Positions 46,601-58,439 of a stretch of 64,000 nucleotides of DNA are shown here, piece by piece; the first letter of the stretch is position 1; the number at the start of each line of letters is the position of its first letter. Below the pieces are notes generated by a model. The model was not told the DNA's origin. It made no database searches and saw only the letters and a list, made by a program, of their open reading frames with translations. The stretch comes from Hydrangea macrophylla. Its lineage: Eukaryota; Streptophyta; Magnoliopsida; Cornales; Hydrangeaceae. Location: assembly GCA_033977485.1 (NCBI GenBank), contig CM066984.1, forward strand, positions 111,397,251-111,461,250, read 5' to 3'. A program made the position numbers and the translations under genes.

Positions 46601-49600
46601 TTCTCAAGTCCACCAACCCTAGAGCCGATTCCTTGAATGATAAGCTGTGTCAATTATGAAAATGTATGATGATTATTCAAGCCCAATATATTTTGGTTTT
46701 ATTTTATATTCAGTTTTTAACATTGGGTTGTCACTCCTTTCTATGTTGGTGAGGCTATCTAGTGGTCCACTGTTCTATTGCCTCTAATAGAAAGTCCGTC
46801 TGCTAAAAAAAAATTCTACAAAGGGAAAGACGCCTTATCGGACAAACCACTAAGTCCATAATCTATCTTAACCATGTAAAGCTCAGGTAAAGAAAATTAA
46901 ACATCAGCTAGACCCTTTAAAGTCGCAAAGGGACCGATATACAACTGGTGGGCCAAAAAAGAAATGAGCAAAAAATGGCCATAAGAACATCATACACATC
47001 ATACACAGAAAGGGTACCTTGAAAAGATGAGGTTCCAGGATACCACGGCCGTTTCAACCTGAGGGGAAACAATGATGGGTACATGGGAAAAGTTGTCAAG
47101 GGCTCAAGTTCCCATAGCGATACACGTGGCTGCCTCTCTCCTGCAGTTGATTCATCCCAACCAACCTACGGGTAAAAGGAGAATGAACAAAAAATAGAAA
47201 CAGTCTACATGAAGTGTTAAGCAAAACAACATATTTGCGGTAAATGGTTTTCTGATATTTGAAAATAAAGGAATTGAATTTCAGAATATGCAGTGCCCGA
47301 AGATTGTCATAACAAAAAAAATAAAATAAATAACAGGTACAAACTTTGAACCATAAATCCATCTTTGCAGTTGAAGTAGCACAAATCTTATAGATGGAGT
47401 AATTAGTACATTAAATTAAGCTACGAGAGTGGCATAGCTAGGATGACACGGTGAAGGCAAATCTAATATACCACCATACGTCGTCGGTTCTACACCTGAT
47501 TTAGATATAGAATCAGAAAACACCATGTCTTGGTAAGTCTACCACTACATTTTAAAATTTCTGACTCAATTGAGTGACATACACTGAAGGTCCACTTCCG
47601 CCATACTTTCGAGCTTTGAGTATTTACACTGATTCTTCTGAGAGCTAAAATAAGAATTTGTTGAACAACTTTCAACGATTGAAAGAGAGTTACATGGATT
47701 CACTACCAATCCACATTAGCATTTCCTAAGAATGGATGCTTTATCAACTCATTTATTCTCACATTTCAACTCCGTTAAGATGGCGTTATTCTTGCAATTA
47801 ACCATCGGCTCATAAGAATTTCAACATATAACAAAACCCCAGTGAGGTAATAACTCCATTCAATGAGAGTATTAATTCAACATTGTTGAGTGTTCTTATT
47901 TTCATCAAATACTAATCACTTGAGCATTAAAAGTGGAAAGTAGTCATTTAGGTAAACCATGAAGCAAAAACCATCCAAAACCAGTTAATAGATAGATACA
48001 CATAGGATAGGCATTGAAAGAAAATTAAATGAACTTAACGCGCTTGACCAATAAACACACTTTTCATCTTATAGTTGCTACAAATTAAAAAAAAAATTAT
48101 GCATATTTGAAAAATCAACCACCCATTACTTAATGCAGAAACAAACACCCCTTAAGCGCGACATCTAAGGTGCATTTGGGTACTAAAAGTATAGAACACT
48201 GGGGTATATAACTTTGCGGCCACTATGAGTGCAGAAGTATTGAAAATAGGAAAGCGTGCTAGGCAAGTTATGCTTGTTTACCTTGACAGATCGCCAGTGA
48301 GAATTTGGCCATCGAACAGGATCTAAGTCGCCAATGCCAGTTATCGTGCCCATATATCTGGTACAGCAAATCATCCACTTAAAAGAAAATTTGACCCACA
48401 AAAAATATGCTTTGCTCAAGAAGCAGATGCTGAGTGCTACACCCTCAAAAAGCATGTAGCATTGTATTACTGCAGAACTATACCAAACAAAGTTTTCATG
48501 CCCCACTGACAATACACTACAGCCTACAGGTATGCAAAAGAGAGATCAATTTAAGCATGAAACTCCATAAAAGTAGTTTTGGGTACATAAGAGCCGAAGA
48601 AAATGACTCACACCAAATTGCACAGGCAATCACAATGTAATGCATCGAAATACGATGACTTGTTATAATTTCATCCAAAAACATCTAAAAATAAAAATGA
48701 TCAATATCATCGTGGCACCATCATAATAGTTTCGGCATGTCAACATAAGAGAGATTAAATGTGTGACGAATCAATAACACTGCGATACCTGCGGACACTG
48801 GATTCTTCAGTTTCGAAAAGCATCCGAAATCGCATCCCAACAGAAACACGTGTATGATACACTGCCTTAACGTATTTTGAAAGGGGTATGACAAACTCAG
48901 ATGGGCTGGCCCTGTATTTATTTAATAAACATGTGAGTAGAAACAGAGGAAGACGTCACAGAACACAACTTTGAACATCAATATCAACCTTGGATTATAA
49001 AAAATTGTGAAACAACTATTAGTCGCAGAAGCATGAGCAGCAGCAGCAAGCAGTCCTATGTGCATGCTATCACTTGATAGCACAGAAGATGGCATCACAG
49101 TTTGTGGTCGAGTAGCACGGCGAATTCCTAAAAGAAGTTGATTCTTCTCGTTCCTAATAATGGGGATCGATCAAAGACTTATCATGTAATAAAAACAAAT
49201 GCCCACTCAAGAAATCACACATGAACCTGAAATACTAATTATACACAGGGTGAATGGTAAATGATACTACATACCAGATAAAAAGAACAGAATCTCCAGC
49301 AATAAGCCTCTTGGCACTGACAAACACACTCCAGCCTGTAGTAAGAAGGTGTCGTTTAGGCTGTCCTGCATGATGAAGACCAGATAAGACATGTCAGCAT
49401 GTGCAGAAATCATCAAGTAGAGAATCAATAGATTATCATATTGCAATGGTATTTGATGAACAAAATAGTCAACAATAGCAGTAAATTTGTCAAAAGCAGT
49501 TCAAATTCAAACAATATCTAAAAGTATCCCACCTGCACCATTCCCCTAAACTACACACAAAAGGGCAATAGATTAACAAAAACACTAATTCAATTCTTCA

Positions 49601-52600
49601 AGGAATGTCTCAAAATGCATGAAGCAATCTCAGAAGCAGTGTCTTAAAAGAGTAAATGAAGCATCAAAAGAGTAAAGCAATATTCAAAACAAATGAAGCA
49701 TCTAACCAGTGTCCTCCCCTCCGCAATAACCTCGCTAGAGGTGACTGCATCAATTCTCTACCAGGCAATTTGATCTTGAGAGCACAAAGTATACTAGAAG
49801 ACATTCACTCCGTCCCTACGTCTGGGGCAGAACCCAAGGAGCTCCTTCAGCTCAATAATATCTCCGTAGAAGCTAAAGTTTTGTGGATTGGACCCAAGGG
49901 GTTAGTTTTGGTGTGGTTCTTCATGCACCTGGACCCATCCTAATAGAGAGAACCAAGTATCTCCATGGCCAACAGTCTCCGAAGTAAAATTATCCCTCAC
50001 CTTGCCACCTGGTTTTCTCCTCCAACTGGCTACTTGGTCACTACGAGTGGGGGTGACCCAGACAAACTACAAACTGCTCTCTCTCTCTCTCTCTCAACCT
50101 CCACCATCTCATGCCTAACTCCACTCCAAGATAGGGGTAAAGGACCCACATATACCAAGGAACCAGTCAAGGTTTGACTTTCCCATCGAGCATGGTTTTC
50201 TCCTCCGACTGGCTACTTGGTCATTACGAGTGGGGGTGACTACAAACTGCGCTCTCTCTCTCTCTCAACCTCCATCTCATGCGTAACTCCACTCCAAGAT
50301 AGGGGGGTAAAGGATCCACATATACCAAGGAACCAGTCAAGGTTTCCCATCGAGCAAGAAGTAATATTTGTGTGCGTGAGTGTATACGTGTACTAGTCGA
50401 AAATGTTGCTGTATAGAAAACTGCAAGGGTGTGCACCCATGTACAGAAACGTCTAAAGAAGCAAATCGAAAACAGGCTCCATCAAAAGTACACAAAGTAG
50501 TTCAATGTATTCAGGTAATTACTGATTTCCAAACATTCATGGGCAAGCATCATCCTCTTCAACTCACTAACAAGTACCTCTGAATCATCGTAGGTACTAC
50601 GATTCTTGTCCATCCAACCCCTCCACTTAGGCACACAGGAATCGACACCCAAGCCTGCAACCTAGCTTTTAAGGAGCCCCTACAGCCGGATAACTAACTC
50701 AAGCCCTAAATCAGGCAAGACTTAAAACACACTGAAAGAGAGCTCAAAAGTTCTCTAGCCACCTCGCAGTCAAATACAACACGATCAACTGACTCCCTGC
50801 TCTCAGTCATACAGCACCATTTATCGAGCCCCATTCCTTTGCATCACAGACTATCAATAGTCAAAAAAGTATATTGGAACAGTCGCCCATATAAAGATAA
50901 CTAGGACAACATTCTAGCATGCATGGTTGTTAGAATCTTACGATTCACGATTCGATTCTCATGCCCAACGATTCGAATCGTGCATATGAATCGTCCGATT
51001 CACGATTCACAAAATTTATGAGCTTCGCTAACAAATTTAAGCAAAAGGTGTTGTCTTATTTTTTGCTCGTGTTACATGCCAATTATGTTCTTCAAGTGTA
51101 TTAGTTTACAGTTTATTACGTTGTGAAACAATTTCTACATATAAAACATCTAAAACTATATAAATAAATAGGTTAGTAATAGAAAATTCCAAGCTTTTTA
51201 TTAGCAAATCATCAATAATGTCATTCATGCGTTGTCCAATGTTTTTTCCCTTTTCCTATTCACATTCATGTATGTATGTGAAGTGTTGGGCTTCACATCC
51301 TAAAAAAAATAGGGTTAATTACACTTACACCCCCTGTACTTTGGATCATTTTCACTTTGACCCCTTGTAGTTCAAAACGTGACACTAACACCCCCTATAC
51401 TTTAATGTAAAGTGTCACCGTCAGGAATTCCGTTAAAGTTAACGGAAAAAGTGACACTTACACCCCCTGTACTTGTAAAAGACCAAAATGCCCTAAATTT
51501 TCTCCTTCAGCACATGAATTCTCCAGCAAGGCCTCAAGCAATGAAATCAAAAACAAAAATCAAAACCCAATCAGGCCACCACCAGAAAAGAAGAAGAAAG
51601 AGAGGTCGTTGACTTCGGCCATCACCACCAGCGACCATTTCTAACCTCCTTCAAATCTGTGAACATGCGAGAGGTAGAGAAGAGGGTTTGAGAGATTGAG
51701 ATAGAGAGAGAAGCTAAATTCTGGGACTGGTTTTTGTGCAGAATGTATAGAGGGTGTTCTTGATTTTGGTATGTATGTTGGGTTGATCAATTTTTTTTGG
51801 GTTGATCAAAATTTTCAAGTTGTTTGATGTTTTGGTATGTTTTGGGTTGTATTTAAAAATTCGATCAACCCAAAAAAAATTGATCAACCCAACATACATA
51901 CCAAAATCAAGAACACCATCTATACATTCTGCACAAAAACAAGTCCCAGAATTTAGTTTCTCTCTCTATCTCAATCTCTCAAACCCTCTTCTATACCTCT
52001 AGCATGTTCACAGATTTGAAGGTGGTTAGAAATGGACGCTGGTGGTGATGGCCGAAGTCAACGACCTCTCTTTCTTCTACTTTTCTGGTGGTAGCCTGAT
52101 TGGTTTTGATTTGGGGTTTTTATTTTTGTTTTTAGTTTTGATTTCATTGCTTGGGGCCTTGTTGGAGAATTCCGATGCTGAAGAAGGAGAAATTTTAGGA
52201 CATTTTGGTCTTTTACAAGTACAGGGGGTGTAAGTGTCACTTTTTCCGTTAACTTTAACGGAATTCCTGACGGTGACACTTTACATTAAAGTATAGGGGG
52301 TGTTAGTGTCACATTTTGAACTATAGGGGGTCAAAGTGAAAATGACCCAAAGTATAGGGGGTGTAAGTGTAATTAACCCAAAAAAATAACACATTGTATT
52401 TATACGTGTTTTAAACATACATCTATATATATACATGTGGTTTAAACATACATCTATATATACATGTGTTTTATATGCATATAAAAAAATACGCCAATCT
52501 AGTTTTTAAAAAAGTGAATCTTACGATTCACGATTCGATTCGATTTCACGATTCATAATTTTGGCAAACCGATTCACGATTCGATTCACGATTTGACAAC

Positions 52601-54816
52601 ATTGCTAGCATGTCAAATGCTCTTTCAGGTATGGACTGGGATCCAGCTCTACATAGGACCTCACAGTAGGATCTCACTGGAAAGTGAGAACCTTCAATTG
52701 CAAATACCTGACCTAGTGCCCATTATATATATGGTAGGACCAAGAATCAACAACACAAATGCTAAAGCAATAAATCATGCATTTCTAACATTGCAGAATT
52801 CATTAAGACAGAACACAGAATTGTGGTACAGAAACTATTTCTATACACAAAAGAGAAAAACCAAAAAAGGGTTCATCTGCGTATCAACATAATCTGCATT
52901 TAGGTGAGGGGTTCTCTCAACACCACTTGGCCACTTCAAGTAATAAATAAACAACCAAAAGGATAACAGATCCAAATGCTCACTAACTTGAAAAAATATG
53001 CTGAGTGGTGGTTAAACTTGAAATTTGATGCTAAATTATTATGTCTTGTCATTCATGTATACCAGAGACTATTGGATAAGTTACAATAACAGCCAAACCT
53101 AAAATTCATGGTCAAAATGATAATATAAGTTCAAGGTAACACTGGTAACTCTATTGTTATAAAATGATGACAAAAGTGACTTCAAAAAAAGATGGAACGT
53201 GACTTCAGCTACCAAGAAATAAAGATAGAGAAGATACTCAAAACATAAAAGAGAGTAATTCTACAGGCTACGATAAGCATCCCAACACCAACAAAACTAA
53301 ATTTGAACAAATACTCATACTAAACATTCTCTCGTAAGCCATGTGCCAATAATTTCTTGCTTTTAATTGATGAGCAGCAGTTTTGATTACTTCTCAGACA
53401 TTTAGAGTCATAGGTGTGTGTTCTTTAAGAACAAATCTAAACTCATCAATTCATTGGTACGTATCACTGTACATTCCACAAGCTATGTTATTGATAATAA
53501 AATTTTGTGACAGATTAAAGTGCAGAATAATTTCAAAGGTGTAAGACTACAGATGATTAACGAAAACTCCAGCACCCACCTCTGAAAATATGCCTAAACT
53601 TCCATTCGACATCATGGAGATCCCTTGCAATAAGCTCTTGACAAGGTGGCTGCTGAGAGAAATCCTGAGGAACCCAAGCAAAAGTATGTGGCATTAGCTT
53701 AAAATTAATGTCAAAGTAAGCAGAGTGCGATAATGAACATCACCAGTGGGGGGAAAACTTTTTCTGCCGCACGACGAGGAACAGAGAAACCTCCGTGGGT
53801 ACTTGTATCACTTGCAGTTAATGTCTTGCAGAAGTAATTAGTTGGCTGCTTGCTTGGAATCCCCAGCTCAACAGGAAGATACGTATCCTTTTGCTCTTGC
53901 TGGCATGCATACCATAAGATTAATTCTGATATTCAATTCAATAGGAAACTACCAGTACATCATCATGATTAGTTGATTCAATTCAAAGTTTTAAGTTAAG
54001 ACTACCGGTGTCAATGGCTGCAAGGTCATTTGAGCATATACTTCATCGGTTTCCACGTCTGCCTGAAATTCCAGGAATAAGCAATTCTTTCCTAAAGGTC
54101 TAAATGACTTTTGACAACAAATAGCTTAGTTGATATAAAATTGAAAGGCAGATAACTCATAGAGAATAGAACACACATGCATTGTGATGTTATGGAGTTG
54201 GCATATCAACTGGGCTGGCAAGCTTGGATAATTGGGTATATGGGCATCAATTTCTTTGTTAGTTGTTGCAGCAACCTGGCTTCCAATTTCAATTGAAGTT
54301 ATTAGAATTACTTCATCAAGACATAAACTATGCTTCTAATGAAATAAATGTACATGGAAATAAAAGACACACACACACACACACACACAGAAGAGTGTCA
54401 TTGAACAAAAAACCTGCTCACTATGACCCTGAGGAAAGTAGACCACCCGAGTCCCCAGTGTTGGTAGGGACACCAGAGGGCCAGCGCATGCATGCCATAG
54501 CTCTGAATTCAAACATTTCTTCTCCCCTTTCAGCACCAATATAAGAATGATCCAAAATTTCAGATATCTAAATGATCCACAATGGTTTCTAAAAAGCAAT
54601 GAACAAAAGGAAATGTTGAAGACATGCAAAAGCATATACTATATTTTAAAAATTAAGGGGGAAAAAAAAATTTAAAAAGGGGGAAAATAAACAATGAAAA
54701 AGACAGAGAGAGATGCATATATAAAAGTCTAAGAAAAAAATAAAGGGGGGAGGTAGAGAGAGAGGAGAGACACCTTCATGAGCTGGTTGACCCAACCCTG
54801 ATGTTGAAAGCTTCAT
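43641..54816 (-). CDS. ARF8: Auxin response factor 8-type transcription factor
   Basis: Fourteen coding exons: 54774-54816, 54414-54526, 54177-54275, 54006-54062, 53744-53899, 53580-53664, 49275-49365, 48989-49153, 48789-48911, 48282-48357, 47018-47165, 44819-45771, 44541-44731, 43641-43818. All are GT-AG and in phase, giving 825 aa. The start [10 protein letters not shown] is the ARF8 N-terminus and the end PSLGSLEY fits that clade. B3 DNA-binding domain about 127-229 ([20 protein letters not shown]). ARF domain to about 336. Glutamine-rich activator-type middle region 387-700. PB1 domain about 699-785 with invariant K703 and acidic motif D753/E755/D757 plus GDDPWE. It is expected to activate auxin-response genes in the nucleus and dimerise with Aux/IAA proteins. 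A miR167 site is present. Intron 6 (4.2 kb) holds several transposons. ARF6 is the alternative, but N- and C-termini favour ARF8. Confidence 0.97.
44592..44612 (-). promoter_or_regulatory. miR167 target site in ARF8 mRNA
   Basis: The mRNA reads AGATCAGGCTGGCAGCTTGT, the conserved ARF6/ARF8 target of miR167, pairing with its 5' region through GCTGGCAGCTT. It codes for RSGWQLV at the start of the PB1 acidic motif. Cleavage here restricts ARF6/8 mRNA in flowers and ovules of Arabidopsis. The site appears intact. Confidence 0.95.
50009..50355. repeat. Tandem duplication in ARF8 intron 6, unit about 165-175 bp
   Basis: Two copies start TGGTTTTCTCCTCC(A/G)ACTGG and end CAAGG(...)TTTCCCATCGAGCA, each with a CT microsatellite of different length. 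The left copy lies at about 50009-50183 and the right copy at about 50191-50355. They are highly similar, so the duplication is recent. Confidence 0.85.
50709..50840 (-). pseudogene. LINE reverse-transcriptase tail relic (zf-RVT-like)
   Basis: The minus strand reads [20 protein letters not shown], then [14 protein letters not shown]. This resembles the zinc-binding domain after plant LINE reverse transcriptases (CCLC..ESVDHLLLHCEVARELW), with one Cys and the His replaced. It is a short degenerate fragment. It sits in ARF8 intron 6, in the gene's sense. Confidence 0.55.
50922..52604. mobile_element. hAT-like non-autonomous element with a nested MULE
   Basis: The ends CATGGTTGTTAGAATC and (reverse) CAATGTTGTCAAATC are imperfect inverted repeats flanked by a perfect 8-bp duplication CTAGCATG (50914-50921 and 52605-52612), the hAT signature. 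Both subterminal parts are dense in ATTCACGATTCGATTC units. Without the nested element it is about 606 bp. It sits in ARF8 intron 6. Confidence 0.75.
51312..52379. mobile_element. MULE-type foldback element, 1,068 bp
   Basis: The whole element is an inverted repeat with arms of about 500 bp, starting GGGTTAATTACACTTACACC at both ends. A perfect 9-bp duplication AAAAAAATA flanks it (51303-51311 and 52380-52388). Each arm can encode a similar short peptide starting [13 protein letters not shown], which simply reflects arm symmetry. It lies inside the hAT-like element in ARF8 intron 6. If transcribed with the pre-mRNA it would fold into a very long hairpin. Confidence 0.9.
54366..54390. repeat. 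(AC)n microsatellite in ARF8 intron 2
   Basis: A GT run on the coding strand about 25 bp downstream of the exon 2 donor. Confidence 0.9.
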
Positions 54817-55400
54817 ATCTTGAATTTTATATAATAATACTCTAATTTATAAATAAACCTCAGCTAAGACAACCCTCAATTGTAGTACGTACTATAATCT
54901 TCGGCCCTAAACTATTGTTCACATGCAACATTATTGTCTTCAGCAAACTACTCCTTTCTTCAATCAGGACTTCACTCTCCATTTCTTTCTGACTCTGATC
55001 CAAAAATACAAACCATAGCCCAATGTTCCCATACACTACAAAAGACCAAACTCAGCCCTAGAATTCACAAATCACAAACCAAAAACAGAGACCCTTTCGA
55101 AGCTCCAATCTGAGTTAACAAAAACAGCTATTCCAAATACGGAGTAACTTACACCACAGAATCAAAACCCTAGAGAGAAAGAGAGTCACATCAGCCGAAC
55201 TCAGAGCAACGCACGTTATTCGAGACCGCCATAAACGAGCTTTCGTCCTCGAACTCACTTAAGCCTCACAGTGGAGCTTTCTTCGGCCAATCGCTGTCGC
55301 CGCAGAGCCTAGCTACTACTGTAAGAAAGAGGGAAATAATGGAGGGAGAGAGAGAGAGGGACAGAAAGGTGGAGAGAGAAAGAGAGATGTGTTTTATAGG
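54817..55400 (-). promoter_or_regulatory. ARF8 core promoter and long leader
   Basis: On the minus strand TATAAAA (55398-55392) is followed by a CT-rich stretch typical of plant transcription starts. The presumed leader of about 540 nt contains several upstream ATGs, including a start-stop ATGTGA at 55191-55186. A GTAAGTT near 55150 could be the donor of a leader intron, so which upstream ATGs stay in the mRNA is unknown. (GA)n tracts cover 55325-55450. Confidence 0.6.
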
Positions 55401-55949
55401 GCGCCCGACCAAGGTCGACCTGGTAACAGTAGAGAGAGAGAATGAGAAAGAGGGGCAACCAGACTCTGTTTCTCTCTCTAGCTGTGCAAGGTTTTGGAAA
55501 CTCAAATCGGGACCATCCGGAGATCCGTACCCAGAAATCGTGACCGTCCATTTCTGATTGATATGACAGCAAGCATGTGCCACCCATCCTTCAGTGGTCG
55601 TGGTCAGAGTACGGACCTTCAATTATAAATATATATAGTATATATATGTATATACACTGGTTATACACATACACGAAAACGTGTTCTGCAGATGTAGAGA
55701 GAGAGAGAGAGAAAATACTGTCATACGGAGTATACACCGTCTCTCTCTCTATAAAGATAAGATAATGGGGATCTTAGAATTTTTTTTTTAGTAATACTAG
55801 ACAAACATTATAAATTACACTACCAATTATACAACTATCACATTTAAAGTACATGATATTATATTTAAGGACAAAACACCTTAATAATGATATGTATAAT
55901 GTGATTTAAATGTTTAAATGTGTTATTTTTTTTATTAATGTTATGATTT
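55401..55949. other. Upstream region of ARF8
   Basis: No gene. It contains GA/CT microsatellites (55690-55710 and 55740-55750) and TA-rich runs. Distal promoter elements are not distinguishable by eye. Confidence 0.5.
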
Positions 55950-55950
55950 G

Positions 55951-56377
55951 GACTGGCGATAAAGGCACCTTCATTTTTTAATTAGGGCACCTAAATTTAA
56001 GTTAAAAAATTAGTTTTTTACTTTTTACTTTAATTAGTAAGGGCATCTCACTTATTTACCTATATATATATTGTAGGCTTAACCATATTTTACACCCTCT
56101 TAGTTTGTCATTTATGTCAATTTGGTCCCTGTAGTTTAGAAAGTGTCATTCTAGTCACTGTAGTTTCATAAGTGTGTCATTTTAGTCTCTCAAACACTTT
56201 TTGTGATAATTTTATTACTTTCAGTGACAAAATTATTCATCCCTAAGGGACTTATTTGACATACTCATGAACCTACAGAGACTAAAGAGACACTTTCTAA
56301 ATTACAGGGACAAACACAATACACATAATTAGGTATTATATTTTTTCATAATATTATAAAATTAAAAGATATTCAAA

Positions 56378-56418
<41 letters not shown>

Positions 56419-57048
56419 TTGGTACTTGCAACAGTGTTATTTGCAATTATAGAGTTTTATAACAACTAAACTTATTAGTAATCCTTCTTCAGTGCAAGAC
56501 GCTTTGCAATTTCTATGGCTTCGTCACTTGATATCTAGATATCATAAGACTATTAGATTATACAAAAAGGAAAACGATGCGGCTGCTAAATTACGACAAA
56601 TAAAAATCTGGAATAAATACGACCCATGCCAAACACACACACACACACAAGCAAACGTAATTTCACCATAAAGTGTAATAAATTAATGATGCAAAGAAAC
56701 AATCTCGAAACCTTATAAGGGCAAATTCTATTATTATATAAATTATGCTCAAGAGGATCATGTGACACCTATCGAGAAGATAGAATAATCACAATTAATG
56801 AAAACAAAAAATTTACAAGAAAAGAAGTCAAATCAAAGAAGACGTTGAATACAGATTAAGAGATAATAGAAAAAGAAATCAGAAGTAGTTAAGGATTTAA
56901 AAATAAATAAGGAGAGCGACACAAAGAGATTATATAGTAAAATAAGTCATGAGGTGCCCTTACTAATTAAAGTAAAAGGTAAAAAATTAATTTTTTAACT
57001 TAACTTTAGGTGCCCTAATTAAAATTGAAGGTGCCTTTATCACCAGCC
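55951..57048. mobile_element. Foldback DNA transposon, family 3, copy B (MULE-like)
   Basis: The ends GACTGGCGATAAAGG and (reverse) GGCTGGTGATAAAGG are flanked by TATGATTTG and TATTATTTG, which match at 8 of 9 positions, suggesting a 9-bp duplication and hence a MULE. Inner phrases (TTAGGTGCCCTAATT, CTGTAGTTTAGAAAGTGTC, ATGATCCTCTTGAGC in reverse) match copy A at 11318-12238 in opposite orientation. An (AAT)n run lies at about 56376-56415. Confidence 0.75.
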
Positions 57049-57367
57049 TATTATTTGTGATGTGCATCATGCATTATTATTATTTTTTCTTTTATCACTA
57101 GGCCTACTAATCTCTTGTGAGAACATAAATATCGGAGAGTTCGAGAGAGAGGAGGTATGGTTTGAATTATGATATAATCGTGGTGTGAAGAATTTTTTTA
57201 CCAGCCAAATTAAACAATTGCTCAAAATTTGTCTTAGAATTTTACAACATAGTTACATATGATTTTTTAAGAGGGATCTTCTATGTTTCAAGTTACAACA
57301 TTTACGCATTACTTTAAAATACAAGTTACTACGTAATATTTTGGCATTATTTTTGGAGTCAAAAATA

Positions 57368-57622
57368 TTATTCATTTCGTCATTTTTTTTTAGTCATATA
57401 TTCCATTTTGAAATATCTAAAAATTAGTGTTTATTTTCTTTAATTAGTATACAATTTTTACTTATTTTTCAAAATCACCCTTCATTGAAATCTACACCAA
57501 GACAAAACTTAAAAAGTTATTGTAATGATTAGCGGCAATTGTGAAAATTATGTGTAGATTCTTTTTGTCCCCTTAATAAGTTGAGTTTCCAAAAATAGAC
57601 TCAAAAAAAGGGACGGAGGGAG
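57368..57622. mobile_element. Stowaway-like MITE
   Basis: The right end GGGACGGAGGGAG is followed by TA. The left end is degenerate (TTCATTTCGTC). The interior is AT-rich. Confidence 0.5.
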
Positions 57623-57746
57623 TATCACTCAGTGTAAAATAGTTGTCACTTTATTTTTAGAAAATCACTGCTCTTTTCAAACCTTACATTTCAAATGATT
57701 ACTTTAGCATCAAATTATCACATTTTACTACCAAAATTACTAAGAG

Positions 57747-57920
57747 ATAGGGGTGTTTGGGCGGTCGGTTTTTTTTTAATGATTTTAAAATCGACCATTC
57801 GATTTCAGTAGGTCGGTTTTAGATGTTTTTGGTCGATTTTAGTTTGTGCACTATTTTGGCAAACCGACCAATCGATATTTGGTCTGTTTAATTTCGGTCA
57901 ATTTTTTATTTTTCAGCATT
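57747..57920. repeat. hAT-like remnant
   Basis: It starts GGGGTGTTTGGGCGGTCGG and contains repeated TCGGTTTT and AACCGACCAATCG units, as at 23052 and 28381. Confidence 0.4.
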
Positions 57921-58439
57921 CTTGAACACATATAATTCGTTCTAAACCATTCTGATGTATGATAGAATTTTCCTTTTTAAGTCCTCGTTTTGTTTTTTTG
58001 GATCCTTTTTGGTCCATCCCGGAACTGCACCTTTCACCGGAACTAATAATCCTCTCTCCGGAAGTAAAGTTATTGACACTTTTTCTTTTGGGTTGATGGA
58101 CCATTGGGTCTAAATTGTCAAGACTATTAGTAAGTACTATTATGAAAGAGACCATCTTGAATGAGATTTTTTTTTTCTTTTGCGAGGGTAAATCTTTATT
58201 CTGCCTTGTATACGCTGATATTGAATTTCACAATCCAGTTTTTAAGAGAGTGGGGGCCTTTTGCCACCTATTTTGCACTCTTACTATTTATGGTGCTCAA
58301 GATTTTTTAAAATTTTCAACTTGCTTTGTGACGTGAGATTTTATGTGAAGATTTCAAAGTTCATGAAACAAGTTTCTTACAAAATTCTGAGAGAGAGAAT
58401 GAGTGAGATATTTTTTGGTTTGGGTAATGATATAAGACC

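Noticed and set aside
51412..51612. Small frame starting [13 protein letters not shown], mirrored at 52058-52279
   Set aside because: The mirrored pair is the two arms of a foldback transposon, not two related genes.
55266..55622. Serine/leucine-rich frames upstream of ARF8
   Set aside because: They come from CT/GA microsatellites in the promoter and leader and have no conserved features.
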